Shown: positions 33,310 to 44,678 of the stretch, piece by piece
Position numbering within the stretch: position 1 is the stretch's first letter
Layout: the number at the start of each line of letters is the position of its first letter
NCBI GenBank assembly: GCA_022592435.1
Contig: JABYQS010000101.1
Span: 1 to 64,000 of the forward strand
Direction: 5' to 3'
Source of the DNA: Cerioporus squamosus
Taxonomy: Eukaryota; Basidiomycota; Agaricomycetes; Polyporales; Polyporaceae
DNA length: 64,000 nt
Position numbers and translations under genes: made by a program
The notes under the pieces: model-generated
Told to the model about the DNA's origin: nothing
Databases searched by the model: none
What the model saw: the letters and a program-made list of their open reading frames with translations, nothing else

Positions 33310-35134
33310 ATGGGTCTCTTGCGCCCCGCAACGCCGGGCTTTCTTGTCACGCTGATCGCGACCATTCTCCTCGCCGTCGTCTCCTTCAATGTCCCCTTCC
33401 TCAAGTCCATTTTCTTCCTCAAGGCGGCAGTCAACAGCGGCAGCGTCAACGAAGAGGTCATCTTTGGCACGCTGGGGTACTGTATCACGGTTGCAAACAA
33501 CCAGACATGTTCAAAGCCCTCTGTAGGATACCAGCTTGGTAAGTCCATCCTTGCGCCAATTCTCCAGCTGGCTATAGGGTCCATGCACTAGACGTCAACG
33601 CCCTCCTCGGAGACAAGACGGTCCTTCAAATCCCGCAAGTGGTGGTCAAGTGGGTCACCTATGCCCTCGTTCTCCACCTCGTCGCTCTTGTTCTCGCGGG
33701 CATCTCCGCCGTGTTCGGGCTGCTCGCGCACGTCCGCGAGATGTCCATGGCCTACTGCAGCACTTGTGTCTCCGGCTTCGCGGCGGCCGTGGCCCTCGTC
33801 GCCTTCATCTTCGACCTTGTCCTATTCTTTCTCACCAGAACCCGCATCAACGCCGTCGACGGCGGACATGCGACTATTGGTCTAGCCATCTGGCTAACCC
33901 TCGCCGCCTGGGTCCTCCTCTTCTTTGCCGGCTGTTTCTATGGCCTCGGCCGGTGCTGCATCAGACGGCGCCCTCGCGGTCCCGACAGAGAGATGGGTCG
34001 CTCTGCCCCAGACAACTCGTACGCGGAGCAGATGCGTCTCGACGCCGTCAAGGCCGAAGCAGACAGGAAGGCGCGCCAAGCAGCAGGGAAGACAGAGATC
34101 GGTCTTCCGGCGTTGCAGGAGTACGAGCGGCAGCCATTGACGTCGAAGGCGGACGAACACGAACTCTACGTGGAGGATGGCGACCACATCGTGCCTTACC
34201 ATGCACAGGCCCCGTCCACCGGACGCGTGGGCGTCGGTGCAGGAACCGCGGCGTACGCCAACCAGCAACAGCCGCAGTACTCCGGAGGGTACGCTCAGGC
34301 TACGCCGGGCACCCGTGCTGTCGATGCATACTACAACAACTCGCCTACTCCTTCTCATCCCTCGCCTGCCCGCCAAGCTAGTCAGCACACGCAGGCCCCT
34401 TCGATGTACGACCCATATGCTAGTGTGGCACCGGCTGCTGCTGCAGGTGCAGCGGCCGGATATCTGGGGGCATCTGCCTACGGTCACCAACAGCAACCGA
34501 GCGGCGCCTCATATGGTCACCCCGTCCGTGGAACTTCTTGTGAGTGACTTCGCTATCTATCAATTGCTGTCGTCCTGAGATTTGTTTGCAAGACCACTCG
34601 GCCGTCTCTCATCAAGACCCCTATCAGCAGCAGCAAGATTACACGAACCTCACTGATCCTTTCGCCGCACAACCTACACAGGCCGCGTTCAACGCTGATA
34701 CGTATAACTCGTCAGCCTACATGTACGGTCAGACATCACCCCCGCCCAGCGGTGGTTCCAACACGAACCCGTACCGCCCTGCGCAGGCGTCTTACCCTCC
34801 GGAACGTAGTTACACGCTCGGCGGGGGAGGATACGGCGACAACGTCGTCCCTGCACTGAACTCATACCCGCCGTACAGCAGTGGGTCTCCTGCACCCTCC
34901 GCATCAGTGTACACGACGTCCTCTGCACCCTCAGCAGCAGCACCTCCTCATATAAACACTTCGATCTCGCCTCCACCAATGCCCCAGCCTACAAGTCCAC
35001 GCGGGCCTCGCGATCCCACGCCGACCATGCCCGCGCCCCTGATGGAATCACCCCATGAGGAGTACGCCGACAGCCCCCCGATGTACGATGCCGCCACAGC
35101 GCAACCTCCAGGGCAGTGGGGTGCAAAACACTGA
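33310..35134 (+). CDS. RIM9: pH-response regulator RIM9/PalI
   Basis: SUR7/PalI-family membrane protein that helps the ambient-pH sensor (Rim21/PalH) at the plasma membrane. It has 572 residues from three exons (33310-33538, 33592-34539, 34593-35134). Four hydrophobic spans are visible: the first near residues 10-30 (GFLVTLIATILLAVVSF), then a loop with two Cys (YCITVANNQTC), and three further spans around 105-230. The rest is a long cytosolic tail rich in Pro, Gln, Tyr and Ser, larger than in yeast Rim9 but common in filamentous fungi. Sequence DPYASVAPAAAAGAAAG is a low-complexity patch. The start follows a C/T-rich leader. Confidence 0.86.
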
Positions 35135-35469
35135 TTCCCCTTCTCATGACCTCTCCCCGGGATCTTCGACTTCTCTCCCTTCCCCTATCGTGTCCCTTTT
35201 GTGGACAGCATACGTACCCACGGACCACTTCTCAGTATGCGGACACGGTTAGTTTGTATATGTCGTAATTATTGATCCGACCTTGGGCACTCGTTACGAG
35301 TCTGGATGTACACTAGGATGCTCCCAGGCACTGCACGAATACAACGGACCGCATACGATTCCACGTCAGGGCTTGTCTCGCCGCTCCCGCCGTCAGCGCA
35401 CGGGTGGAGGACGTTGGAAACTCCCGGGGCATACGCATTCACCCGTGGTAGGGTATTTCTGGCTCCTCC
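35135..35469. other. Convergent intergenic region
   Basis: Between the RIM9 and ureohydrolase stops. It contains both 3' ends; nothing else is recognised. Confidence 0.5.
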
Positions 35470-37155
35470 CTACAGCTCTTCCCTGTGCTTGGCAGGCTTC
35501 GGCCAGGTGCTGTGTGGCGTAGGTGGCTCGGTGGACAAGAGCATCGACAAGAAGTCGTGCACGATGTCCGCAGCTGCAATGCCCGTGATCTCAGCTGCGG
35601 CCGCGATTCAAGTATGTTAGCACGGGCGAGGCTCTCGAAGTGTGAGCACATACCGCTGTCATATGCTGGCGCGACCTCCACGATGTCAGCACCGCTACAC
35701 AGCGCATCAGTACGAATCCGATGATTGCGCAGTAAGCATGTGCATGGTGCTTACACAAAGTTTAGGCCTGCGAGGCCGCGGATGATACGCTTGACCTCAC
35801 GGGTCGTCCAGCCTCCCGCTTCGGGAGTTCCTGTCGCAGGTGCGAGGCCGGGATCTGCTCATCAATGAATAGGTGAGCAATGCCATGTGGACACAAGGGC
35901 TATGAATGCCGACCGATGACGTCGATGTCCAGACTGGAACAGTAGGCTTCAGCGTCCGCAGTTCAATGAGAAGAGGCTCGGTGACTAACCTCAGATAGAC
36001 GGGCGAGTCGCCAACGCGTGCACGAATGCGTTTGATGATCTCCGCGACGCCGTAGTCGTCAATGTCGTCAGTCGAGATCAACTGGAAGCCGACCTGCTCG
36101 TCGTTCTCTATATCTGCTGGGCCCTGATGACGACGAAACCAGTCGGTCTGAGCTTCAACGGGAGTAGAGCAAAGTGTCGCTTACGGCAAGCTTGGTACGG
36201 ATTCCGGCGTGAATGCTCGTGTTGGACATCAATCCCTCTTCCGCCGCGAGGTAGAAGAACGTTCCGTGCGTGACCCGCGACTGCGGCGAGCTTGGGCCAG
36301 GGTAGGAGGCCCATGTGTCCAGATGTGCATCGAAGTGGATGACGGAGACGGGACCATAGACCTTGTGCAGAGAGCGCAGAATCGGCAGCACGATCGTATG
36401 GTCTCCGCCGAGGCTGTCAAGTTGAACAATATAGCATAAGCTCTCCATCCCTGCAAACAGCTCTTCCAATTTGTACCCTACCTGACGATGCGCGGGTGCT
36501 TCTGCCCATCTTTCGCGAACTTTTGTGTGACGGAGCCGACACTTTTGGAGTCTTGGCTGGCTGGCGAACGGGCCAGCAGGGTCGAATAGGCCACCTCCAT
36601 CTGGTCGACTGCCAATGCGTTGTCAAATGGATTGACAGGGACCTGTGTGCAAGGAAGGGTTATTGTTAGCAGTATGTACGTCGGGACGGCGATTGCACGG
36701 CCAGGACATACATCTCCGCAGTCGATGATCTTCGAGCCTAGCTCGTAGGGGTTGACTTTCCAGGCGAGCGTGTACCCCCGGGTCTCGCGTTGTCTCCTGC
36801 TTCCAGAACGTATGGCAAATGGGCCGAACCGAGCACCCGGTCGGTACGTGACCGCAGTGTCGAACGGCATACCTAACAGGGCGATGTCGAACTCCGCATT
36901 CTCGTCTTCAAGGCAACGCGAGTACGGGAGGTGAGCAAACGACAAGGGTCCAGAGAAGCTTTGGTCGATTTGTGGGCCATACTTCTCTAGCCATGTTTGG
37001 GGACTGGTCGAGCTCGGCTTTGCGAAATCCTGTACATCCACCAGGGGCACTTGTCCCGATTCGTGGTTGTGGAGATCCCCTCCGCGGTGGGAGTGAGCAT
37101 GGTTCACGTTCCCTAGAAGCAGGAGCAATCCTGTGAAAGAAGCGAGCCTCGACAT
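35470..37155 (-). CDS. Secreted ureohydrolase (agmatinase/arginase family)
   Basis: Binuclear-manganese hydrolase that releases urea from a guanidino compound, agmatine being the usual guess. It has 417 residues from eight exons (37155-36712, 36642-36482, 36413-36185, 36123-35990, 35933-35914, 35854-35755, 35694-35654, 35594-35470). Metal-binding residues are all there: GGDHT, DAHLD and DIDVIDP. The last is split by a 20-base exon. A signal peptide ([19 protein letters not shown]) starts the chain and is followed by a His-rich segment, so the enzyme is probably secreted or vacuolar, as in several basidiomycete homologues. The ORF continues upstream of the chosen ATG, but only this start gives a signal peptide. 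The specificity cannot be decided from sequence alone. Confidence 0.88.
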
Positions 37156-37541
37156 CTGGTTATCGTTAGCACCGATGTACAACGGAGGCTGTAGGTCGCA
37201 GTGATGAGGAGAGTCCCGGAAGCAAGTGGGAGGCCCGAAGTTGAACGGTGTGGGATATATGCCCACTTATCTTCCCCAGCCTTCCCCTCATGTGGCTTCG
37301 TCGCTACTCGATAGGAAGCACAGACAAGCCGCGGAGACCCCCTCCCACGCCAGCGCCTGGATAGTCATCTGATCGGACGCGGGGTACCCGAACACCCTCG
37401 GTGGCGGAACGATGCAACAATATATCGTACATGCGTAACTTGGCAAACTATCGTACTTGCGTAATTCATCAGTGAATGCGAAGAAATAATCTACCCAAGT
37501 AGTCAAGCGTACGCATCCGAGAGGCTATGAGCGACGCAAAA
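37156..37541. other. Intergenic region
   Basis: Upstream region of the ureohydrolase gene and 3' end of the next - strand gene. No gene or repeat is seen. Confidence 0.5.
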
Positions 37542-38551
37542 TCACATCCCAGTGCGATGCTTCGTGTTTCTCAATGGCATGATCTCCCACTGACGTCGTA
37601 GTCTCGCTGTGTCGCTCGACCCAGATACCTCCTCCGGCATGAGCGCAACCACCTTCACCGAACGCAGCGGGTCGGGGGAGTCATCCACCTCCTCCGCCTC
37701 GTTCCGGTCCTGTTCCGCGAGCTCGCCTTCCGCCAAGTCGATCTCCCCGTCGAAAACCATGTCCGGAGTGGTATTGGTCTTTCCGCCAAAAAGAGCAAAC
37801 GGTCCAGACATCGCGGAGGTGAGGAGAGCCGATGCATTGTCAATGAGAGTGGGAGGCTTCCGCGCGGGGACAGAGCTGAGATAGTACGTCTTCTCCCTCC
37901 ATGCCGCGGGTACGCTCTCGCGCCCGGACTCTGGCTCAGCGGGATAGGACGGATCCGATGCGAAGGTCACGATCACCTCCTTCGTGGCTGCGTTGTACGC
38001 AAAACGGGGAAGCGGGTGCGAGTAAGCATTGGGAAACGGAAGGGTCACTGGCCGCCGGTGGCGCACGACAAGGTTCTCCGCTACATACGAGTGAGTGTAT
38101 CAGTCATGAAGCTGGACAGTCGATATCATTAGCGCATACCTTCCACATCGATTGCATGGCCAGCAGACCTAGAACAGAGAGCTCCCGCAGTATCGATGAA
38201 GAAGACCTGTTCCACCATTGAGTAAGGTCGTACTCGGTAAGTGCAGTGGATGGCCCACGAACCTGGTTATTGCAGTCGGGCCTTCTCATAGCTAATCCCG
38301 GCCGGTTCATAAATGGATGTTCGCAAGCACATGGCAATGCTCAGCTCACATTCAACGAGAGAGCTCTCCGTCGCAGGCCACAGGATGATAGCAGTTCCGT
38401 CCTCTTTGAGACCCTGGCAGACGTCGAGGACGCGACCTGTCCCTATGGAACGAAGCATGAAGTACCCCTGAGGAAAGCCGTAGTTAGCCAGTTCGGCATC
38501 CAGCGGGGGCACGGATGGCCTCTTGGCCTCTTTGTCGGAAGTGATGAGCAT
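37542..38551 (-). CDS. Beta-trefoil (ricin-B-like) protein
   Basis: Protein of 278 residues from four exons (38551-38350, 38291-38263, 38206-38140, 38080-37542). It begins with a trefoil-type repeat (YFMLRSIGTGRVLDVCQ and AIILWPATE), followed by QVFFIDTAGALCSRSAGHAID and a longer C-terminal part with paired strands. The C-terminus is acidic (EQDRNEAEEVDDSPD) and ends in basic residues. Similar basidiomycete proteins are usually unnamed or annotated as carbohydrate-binding. There is no signal peptide, so it is probably intracellular. Exon 2 has only 29 bases (SMRRPDCNNQ across the joins) and was placed because it restores both phase and the NQVFFID sequence. The start is the first ATG before the conserved part and is moderately sure. 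Confidence 0.7.
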
Positions 38552-38856
38552 GACCACGGAGAGCTGAATCGCTACTCTGCAGCAGTGGTGTACGGAGAAG
38601 GAAGCAAGGGTGCGGAGGTACAGCCACATTGCGTACTCGGGCCTACTGCCAGCAGTAGCGCCGGGGTCGGGCCAAGTACTGCGGAGTACGCGTCGGTACG
38701 CGTACACGGACGTACACACCTGGAGCGCGAAATCACCGCCGCGGCGAGAAATTCAACCAATGAGTAGTACAGCAAAGCCTATGATACATATACCAAGTCC
38801 TAAGTGAGCAAGTAATCCGGTGAAGAGGTCGGGAGGTACGTCTCGAGGTCAAGTCT

Positions 38857-41448
38857 TCAGAGCTCCATATCTACATCGTCATCTGAAGATGCTGCGTGAC
38901 CAAACGCGCCAGGCATGTTTCGACGCTGGCCGCGGCGCTGAGCTCGTTCCGCGCGTTCCGCCTTCTTCCTCTCTACCCAGTCTTCGAGCCCGCCCATAAT
39001 CTTCGACATCCCCTTCCACTGTAGCGTTGTCAAAGACATGCTGGCGGGATATGGTCGGAGACACTTACTTCGTGACGTGCTATGATGCTGCCTTCTGTGT
39101 GGCCCCAGCGGCGCCCTAACCAACCAGTACTCATCAAGATGGGTTCCTGGGTGAACGTGAATCGATGTACATTAGAAGCGCACGCCAGAAATCAGGCCAA
39201 AACTCACTTGTGAATGCCAGCTGACGTCGCGCACGCATGGGTGAACACGGGAAGGGGTGATATCTTCTGGATCCGGACCTGATGGATCGAGTGCCATAGG
39301 TAGTGTGTACGAACGATCGAGCACTTGTACCACTCTTCCGTCCAGAGACCAGATCTGGCAATATGCATTAGCAAACTCCGGTCGACCGTCAAACTTGCAA
39401 GCTCACGTGTATCTTCCCGTCAGAAGAGCCGGAATAAATATACTGCTGACCAGTCGTTTCCGCCGGGCTGAAGTGACAGCGTATAAGCGTGCGCAACACC
39501 TCGTGGCCAGTATACTTCATGACACTGCAATCGAGGGGATGCGCTTTGTGACGTGGTTTGGGATATGCGTCGCCTCTGCAAAACACCTTGATGTGAATGA
39601 TCATCCAGGCATGCATGGAAGGCAAACACATACCGATAGTCGTAGCCAGGGATACCATAACTTCGACTTCGACCAGCGACGGCTTCGAACTCGGAGTTGC
39701 TCCTCATCATACGCAGATCCCAAAGCCGCAAGATCTGGTCCTTGCCGTTGGAGATCACGTACCGACCGTCACCCTTGGCAGAGACATAAGTGATACCTTC
39801 CGTGTGCCCAATCAGAACACCTGAGGGTTTCCCCGTCCCTCCTAACGATCGGCGGTCCCTATGGATGAACGAGTGAGCATGTCTAACGCGTGCGGAGTTT
39901 AGCAACTCACCAAACTTTCACAAATGTATCGTCGGAACCACTGATGAGGACGTTGCCTGACGCAGTATCGGCCCAGCAGCAAGTGTTCACATCATCAGTA
40001 TGGCCCGTGATTTTAACCGTCCTTCGGTCAGCGAGAAGGTCGTAGACTGTGAAGTAGATGAAGTCAGACCGGACACCCAGCAAAAGACTATCGTTCATAC
40101 CGAATATCATCTTGTTCCCGCCAGCTATGACCTCGTTGCCATCGGCAGAGAACTTGCAACTCCAGATGCCGAAGTCATCGTCCTCCCAATAGTCATAGTT
40201 GCTGCCTCGAGGAACAGGATCTTTGAAGGAGATCGGGATCTGTTCCGTGGATGCGTCGAGCGTCGATGTCATGTGAACGGTGCTAGACTAGGCGACAGCA
40301 TTAGGGCTATCTTGTTACATGTCAGAACGAACTCACTATTGATGCATAGATCATTCTGTCGCGACCTGTTAATTACCAGCACAATAGTTCATGAAAGGCA
40401 CACACCTTTGGTTGTCGGGGCTGAGATGCGAGTCCGTGATAGTCCAGCGTCCAGGGGCTGCCTGGATCGTCTTAATGACTTCCATAGTGGTTGCATGTCC
40501 GTCCCTCGTTTCCTGAGGCCGAGGCTTGAACGGAGCTTTCATATCGTATACGTGCAGACGGAAGTCTGGTAGGAGCGAGAAGTCAGCCTGGTGGATTGGC
40601 GTGCAGTACCACATATACTGACTTCTGACGCAGGTGTAGTAGAACGCAGAGTCTGACAACAAGTATGAGTGCGAGATGATATCGTCGTGCGACTGCAATA
40701 TCGCACCGGATGAGAACTGTCCAACATAAGCGTTCGCAGCATAAGATGCCACGGCGGTGCCGCTGGAGTTCGGCAGAATCTCCTATTGTATGAATGAGTA
40801 TTGCCGCAACACAGAGCTATAGATGGCGCACGCTTGCGATGTCTTCTCTGTACGTTGGTCGAGAGCTTGCGCCCCGGTTGAAGATGTTCCTAGCAACATT
40901 CCTGTTCCCGTCGCGCGTCTGGATCTGATGTACAATTCTTCCAAACTCTCCACCGAACAGGAGCTCCAAGCCTTCCTTCTGAGGTTCCGTGATTTCTGGC
41001 CACCAGTCCGAACGATCCCAGTGGCCCCGGGAGGCCGGATAGCCGAAGCCGTAGAAGTAACCAGTATCCTCCTCCTCCTCTTCCTCTTCATCCACGTAGT
41101 CAGGATCATCGTCGTCGTCAACTTCATCTTGTGAGACAAGGGTAACGTTGCGGCCGCCCCCTCCGCCGCCTTCGGTGTCTCTTGAAGCGAATACTGTGAG
41201 AAGACGTTGGAGATCCTCGTTTGTCAACGACGCAGAGATGCTGTTGCCGCTCCTGTCTCTCGTAGAAACACCTTGAAGCTCAAGAATGGCTTGGATAGCA
41301 GAGTTCCTCAGACGTGCTGAGTCCGACCGGCATTCGAGGAGCACTCACCATCCAAGATGCCCTGCAACCTCTGGCGACCTGCTACCCCGGAACCCCCAAA
41401 CAGATCCAAGACGAACTGAGACTGCTCCTCGCCCGCGGTGTCAGACAT
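38857..41448 (-). CDS. DCAF11/WDR23-like WD40 protein
   Basis: Predicted substrate receptor of a CUL4-DDB1 ubiquitin ligase, 666 residues from twelve exons (41448-41349, 41289-40832, 40782-40623, 40565-40406, 40355-40337, 40287-40101, 40046-39911, 39858-39634, 39575-39407, 39354-39208, 39146-39069, 39018-38857). An acidic N-terminal region (EVDDDDDPDYVDEEEEEEE) precedes about seven WD repeats. Two consecutive repeats end in VKVWDRR and LRLWDLR, the WDxR boxes through which such proteins bind DDB1. PVPRGSNYDYWEDDDFGIW and SYGIPGYDYR are typical of the DCAF11/LEC14B group. The C-terminus is basic, then acidic (SSDDDVDMEL). Exon 5 has 19 bases. It is transcribed away from the TBL1-like gene. Confidence 0.87.
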
Positions 41449-41710
41449 GGCGTGGTCGTCGGAGAGCGGAAGAGAGCAGGTACTGACGGTGAGAGCGTCC
41501 GGAGTACTTGTTGCTCACTGGAATAACTATGCTGAGAAAGCAGCGACTGCATCATGCCGACCCCGCAATCCGCTCCGGACATGCCTCCATTATCTTATCT
41601 CCGTTCGGCCATTCCCCGATGTGATCGCGGGCATCGAGATGTGACCTTTACGAGCCCGACAATCTCCGAATGAAATAGTTCGACTCGTCTCCGCTACGGT
41701 TGAGTAACGC
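41449..41710. promoter_or_regulatory. Left part of a divergent promoter region
   Basis: Between the DCAF11-like start and the transposon. It ends with one copy of GAGTAACGC (41702-41710), the presumed target-site duplication. No other motif is recognised. Confidence 0.4.
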
Positions 41711-41842
41711 TAGTCTCGTTACCAGACGTTTAGTTACTGACCCTTTCGGACATTGAAAGCGGAGAGCGAAAAAAGAATGCAAGGGTCCGTTACTAAACGT
41801 CTGGTGAAATTCGTATAGAGGGGTGGGGGGCAGCCCGAAGCG
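41711..41842 (+). repeat. Left terminal inverted repeat with internal hairpin
   Basis: Inside this repeat 41721-41745 and 41781-41805 are inverted copies (23 of 25 positions pair), starting with ACCAGACGTTTAG and ending with CTAAACGTCTGGT. The end could therefore form its own stem-loop. Confidence 0.75.
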
Positions 41843-41903
41843 CCCATTCTTCCGTGACGTCAGCGCGTCGGAAGGCGGTCTCGCAGGGTCTCGCGCAGCT
41901 GCT

Positions 41904-41937
41904 CTCGCGGGTCGCGGGTCGCGGGTCGCGGGTCGCG
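41904..41937 (+). repeat. GTCGCGG tandem repeat
   Basis: Four to five direct copies of the 7-base unit GTCGCGG lie near the middle of the transposon, in a very GC-rich core. Confidence 0.75.
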
Positions 41938-42191
41938 CAACGTCGGCGTCGCGCGCGGCAACCGACATTCTCCCTGCTCACTTCCCGGAGAGATGCAGAG
42001 TTGGGTGACCGAGTTGCCTTCGCGCTATGTATCGAGGCCTTGATGCTGGCCGAGCGTCCGAGTCGCGAGGTTAAGAGACAAGTCGCACGGGCTGGTCGGG
42101 AGGAGGGCGCGGCGGGACCTGGCGGGACGCTGTGCGGGGTCGGGCGGGCGAGGAACAGCGCAGGAATCGGCGAGGAGGAGCGAACGGTGGC

Positions 42192-42334
42192 CGCTTCGGG
42201 CTGCCCCCCACCCCTCTATACGAAAGTCACCAGACGTTATACGGCGAGGTCCTGTATTTCTTTTTGTCTCTCCGCTTTCGACTCCGACCGGCACCTTGCG
42301 GGAGCGCGCCGTATAACGTCTGGTTACGAGATTA
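42192..42334 (-). repeat. Right terminal inverted repeat with internal hairpin
   Basis: 42229-42246 (ACCAGACGTTATACGGCG) and 42307-42324 are perfect inverted copies of 18 bases. Eight of these bases differ from the corresponding left hairpin, but pairing is kept. Confidence 0.75.
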
Positions 42335-42394
42335 GAGTAACGCTTGTTTCTCGACCTATTGACCAACACTGGACCAACAATACCTCTGTCGCCC

Positions 42395-44678
42395 ATGCCC
42401 CATGCAGCCATGCCTGAGCCGGACCCTTTCCGCATATCTGCTGATGAGGTGAACTACCTCATATATGCGTACTTCAAGGACTCCGGTGCGCTTCTCAGTA
42501 CAGAACTTACTGCGCCAACACCCACTGATTGTCCCATAAGGTTTCTCACATAGCGCGTTCGTGTTGCGTGCAGAGAGCAAGCTTGAACGGAGCACATACT
42601 ACGGCAAGTCCGTACCCCGCGGGGAGCTCGTGGAACTCCTTGGCAAAGCACTGCTGTACTCCGAGGTCGAGGCACACTGGAGAGGGAACAACATGTCACT
42701 CAGCTGCACCAACAAGTTCGGCCTCTTGGAGCCCCACGTCTGCTCGTATGACCCTGAGCTTCCTCCACCCCCACCACCGATCTCCCACCGTGCCCCACTT
42801 GCCAGCGTCCAGCCACAAGCACACGCGCACGGTTTTGCAAGCGCAACATCTGAGTCTTCTTCGCTCTCTTCGCTCAAGCGGAAGGCTAGTGGCGCATCCT
42901 CATCAGAGGACCACCCCCCGGAGAAAAGGACAAGGACGGATGGACCACTAGATGGAGGGGTAGATGTACGGAGTAATTCCTCTGTAGAGCGTACGTTGTG
43001 TTCTGCCCCCGTATATATGCGTCAAATTCAAACCGTATATGCCCCCTCAAAGCTAGACCATCTGCCTCTCGGGCATCATCTTCGGCACCAGACCACGCCA
43101 ATACACCTTCCGATCTGGCAACAGTCAAGAGTAACGGCACGACAACATTGTCGGATTCTGGAGAACATGCGGACGGGCCCGTGCGATTGCTCAGAGGGCA
43201 CAAAGCTGAGGTCGGTGTGACGTTCGCCCTGCTGGTCACCGTAGCGATGATTTATCGCCATTTTGCAGGTCTTTGTATGCGCATGGAACCCGGTCAACCA
43301 CACTGTCCTCGCTTCTGGGTTAGTCTGTCGCACTGCGTGGTCGGTCTTTGTTTCTTACCTTCGCGATAGCTCAAAGGATAGCCTCGTGCATATATGGAAC
43401 GTTCCCGGACCAGACGCAGACGGGAATGTTTCGTCGGACATTGACCCGCCCATTGTTTGCGCTTATGCTGCCGTGGGCGACGACAGGGACCTTACCTCCA
43501 TCACCTGGTCGCCAGATGGTACCCTTGTGGCAGTCGGCTGTTACGATTGCATATTGCGAATATATGACGCCCAGGGTAAGGGATACTTTGTACAGCAACA
43601 GCAAGAGGTAGGTCCGTTCCAGGCTGTGACACGACTTCTGACTGACTATCAATCGAGAAGGGGCCAATATTTGCTGTCCGATTCTCCCCTTCTGGGCGGT
43701 GGCTTCTGTCTGCAAGTCTTGACGGGTCGGCTTGCTTATGGGACGTCAAGGAGAAGCGGTTACACGAGCAATATCGTAATCATAGAGGTGAGCGAGAGCG
43801 GATGGTGCTAAGTACACCACACTCACCATAATCAGAGTGCTGCTTGGATGTCGACTGGTTGTCGGACACGCAGTTCGTCACAAGTGGGTCTGACGGTGTT
43901 ATCAACATCATGCGCGTGGGCTCCGCAAAACCACTGAAGGCACTAGTGTAGGTCTCCATTATTGACTCGATAGTACAGTTCATCGCCGTACTCATCTGTA
44001 TCTCAGCGGTCACGAACATGAGGTGAACCAAGTCAAGTGCAACCCTTCCCGGACGCGAATCGCCTCTTGTTCAGACGACATGACCGGTCGCATATGGAAT
44101 ATAGAAGGCGTTGGCTCATCTCGCACAAGCGACGATCACCCCGTAGTCCTGAGTGGTCATACTGGTCCAGTGAGCCACATAGCATGGGCACCCATCACAG
44201 TCAGCGGGGAGCACGACCTGGTAGCGACGTAGGTTGGCATACCGTGTCCAGGGTTCGAAGGCTCAGAGGCTTGCCAATGCTCCACAGATCCTCATTCGAT
44301 GGCACCTCTCGACTATGGGACAGCGTCACAGGGGAATGTCTGTGCACATTCCACGACCACAAGTCGAACGTGTACGCCCTGGCGTTTAGTCCCGACGGAC
44401 GACATTTTGCTACAGGCGGAGCCGACGGCTGGTTATACATATATGACGTTGTGGTGAGTGTCTATGTCGCTTCAGTGTTGCTGTTCCAGGATGCTCATTA
44501 CATCACGGCGATGCTGCAGGCGAAGGAGAAACGCTGGTCGTGGTATACAGGCCCGTCACAACCAAGTGTATTCGAGATTGTCTGGCAGCAGTCCGGTAAC
44601 TTGAACCGACTAGCGATGGCAATGGAGAGACGCACAGTAGGCGTGGTGGACCTGACACGGATACCAGAACTGCAATGA
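42395..44678 (+). CDS. TBL1/SIF2-like LisH and WD40 corepressor subunit
   Basis: Nuclear scaffold related to TBL1XR1 and yeast Sif2, part of histone-deacetylase complexes (NCoR/SMRT or Set3C). It has 590 residues from ten exons (42395-42485, 42541-42990, 43053-43210, 43269-43318, 43370-43607, 43661-43787, 43836-43947, 44007-44228, 44288-44453, 44520-44678). The LisH motif is residues 13-45 (ISADEVNYLIYAYFKDSGFSH), followed by ESKLERS and the F-box-like stretch LVELLGKALLYSEVEAHW. A Ser/Pro-rich linker with KRKAS and EKRTRT leads to eight WD repeats, from VFVCAWNPVNHTVLASGS to FDGTSRLWDSVTGEC. ATGs at 42395 and 42410 are both possible starts. The transposon lies just 52 bases upstream of the ATG. 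Confidence 0.9.

Larger units (their letters stand above)
41711..42334. mobile_element. Non-autonomous TIR transposon, Mutator-like, 624 bp
   Basis: The element is bounded by inverted repeats of about 132 and 143 bases and flanked by the 9-base direct repeat GAGTAACGC (41702-41710 and 42335-42343). The outermost 20 bases of the two ends agree at 18 positions (TAGTCTCGTTACCAGACGTT against TAATCTCGTAACCAGACGTT). The inner part of each repeat shares TCGTATAGAGGGGTGGGG and CAGCCCGAAGCG. No transposase is encoded; open frames inside are short. A 9-base duplication with long terminal inverted repeats fits a Mutator-like non-autonomous element, though hAT (8 bases) is not fully excluded. It sits in the spacer between two divergent WD40 genes and could affect both. 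Confidence 0.78.
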
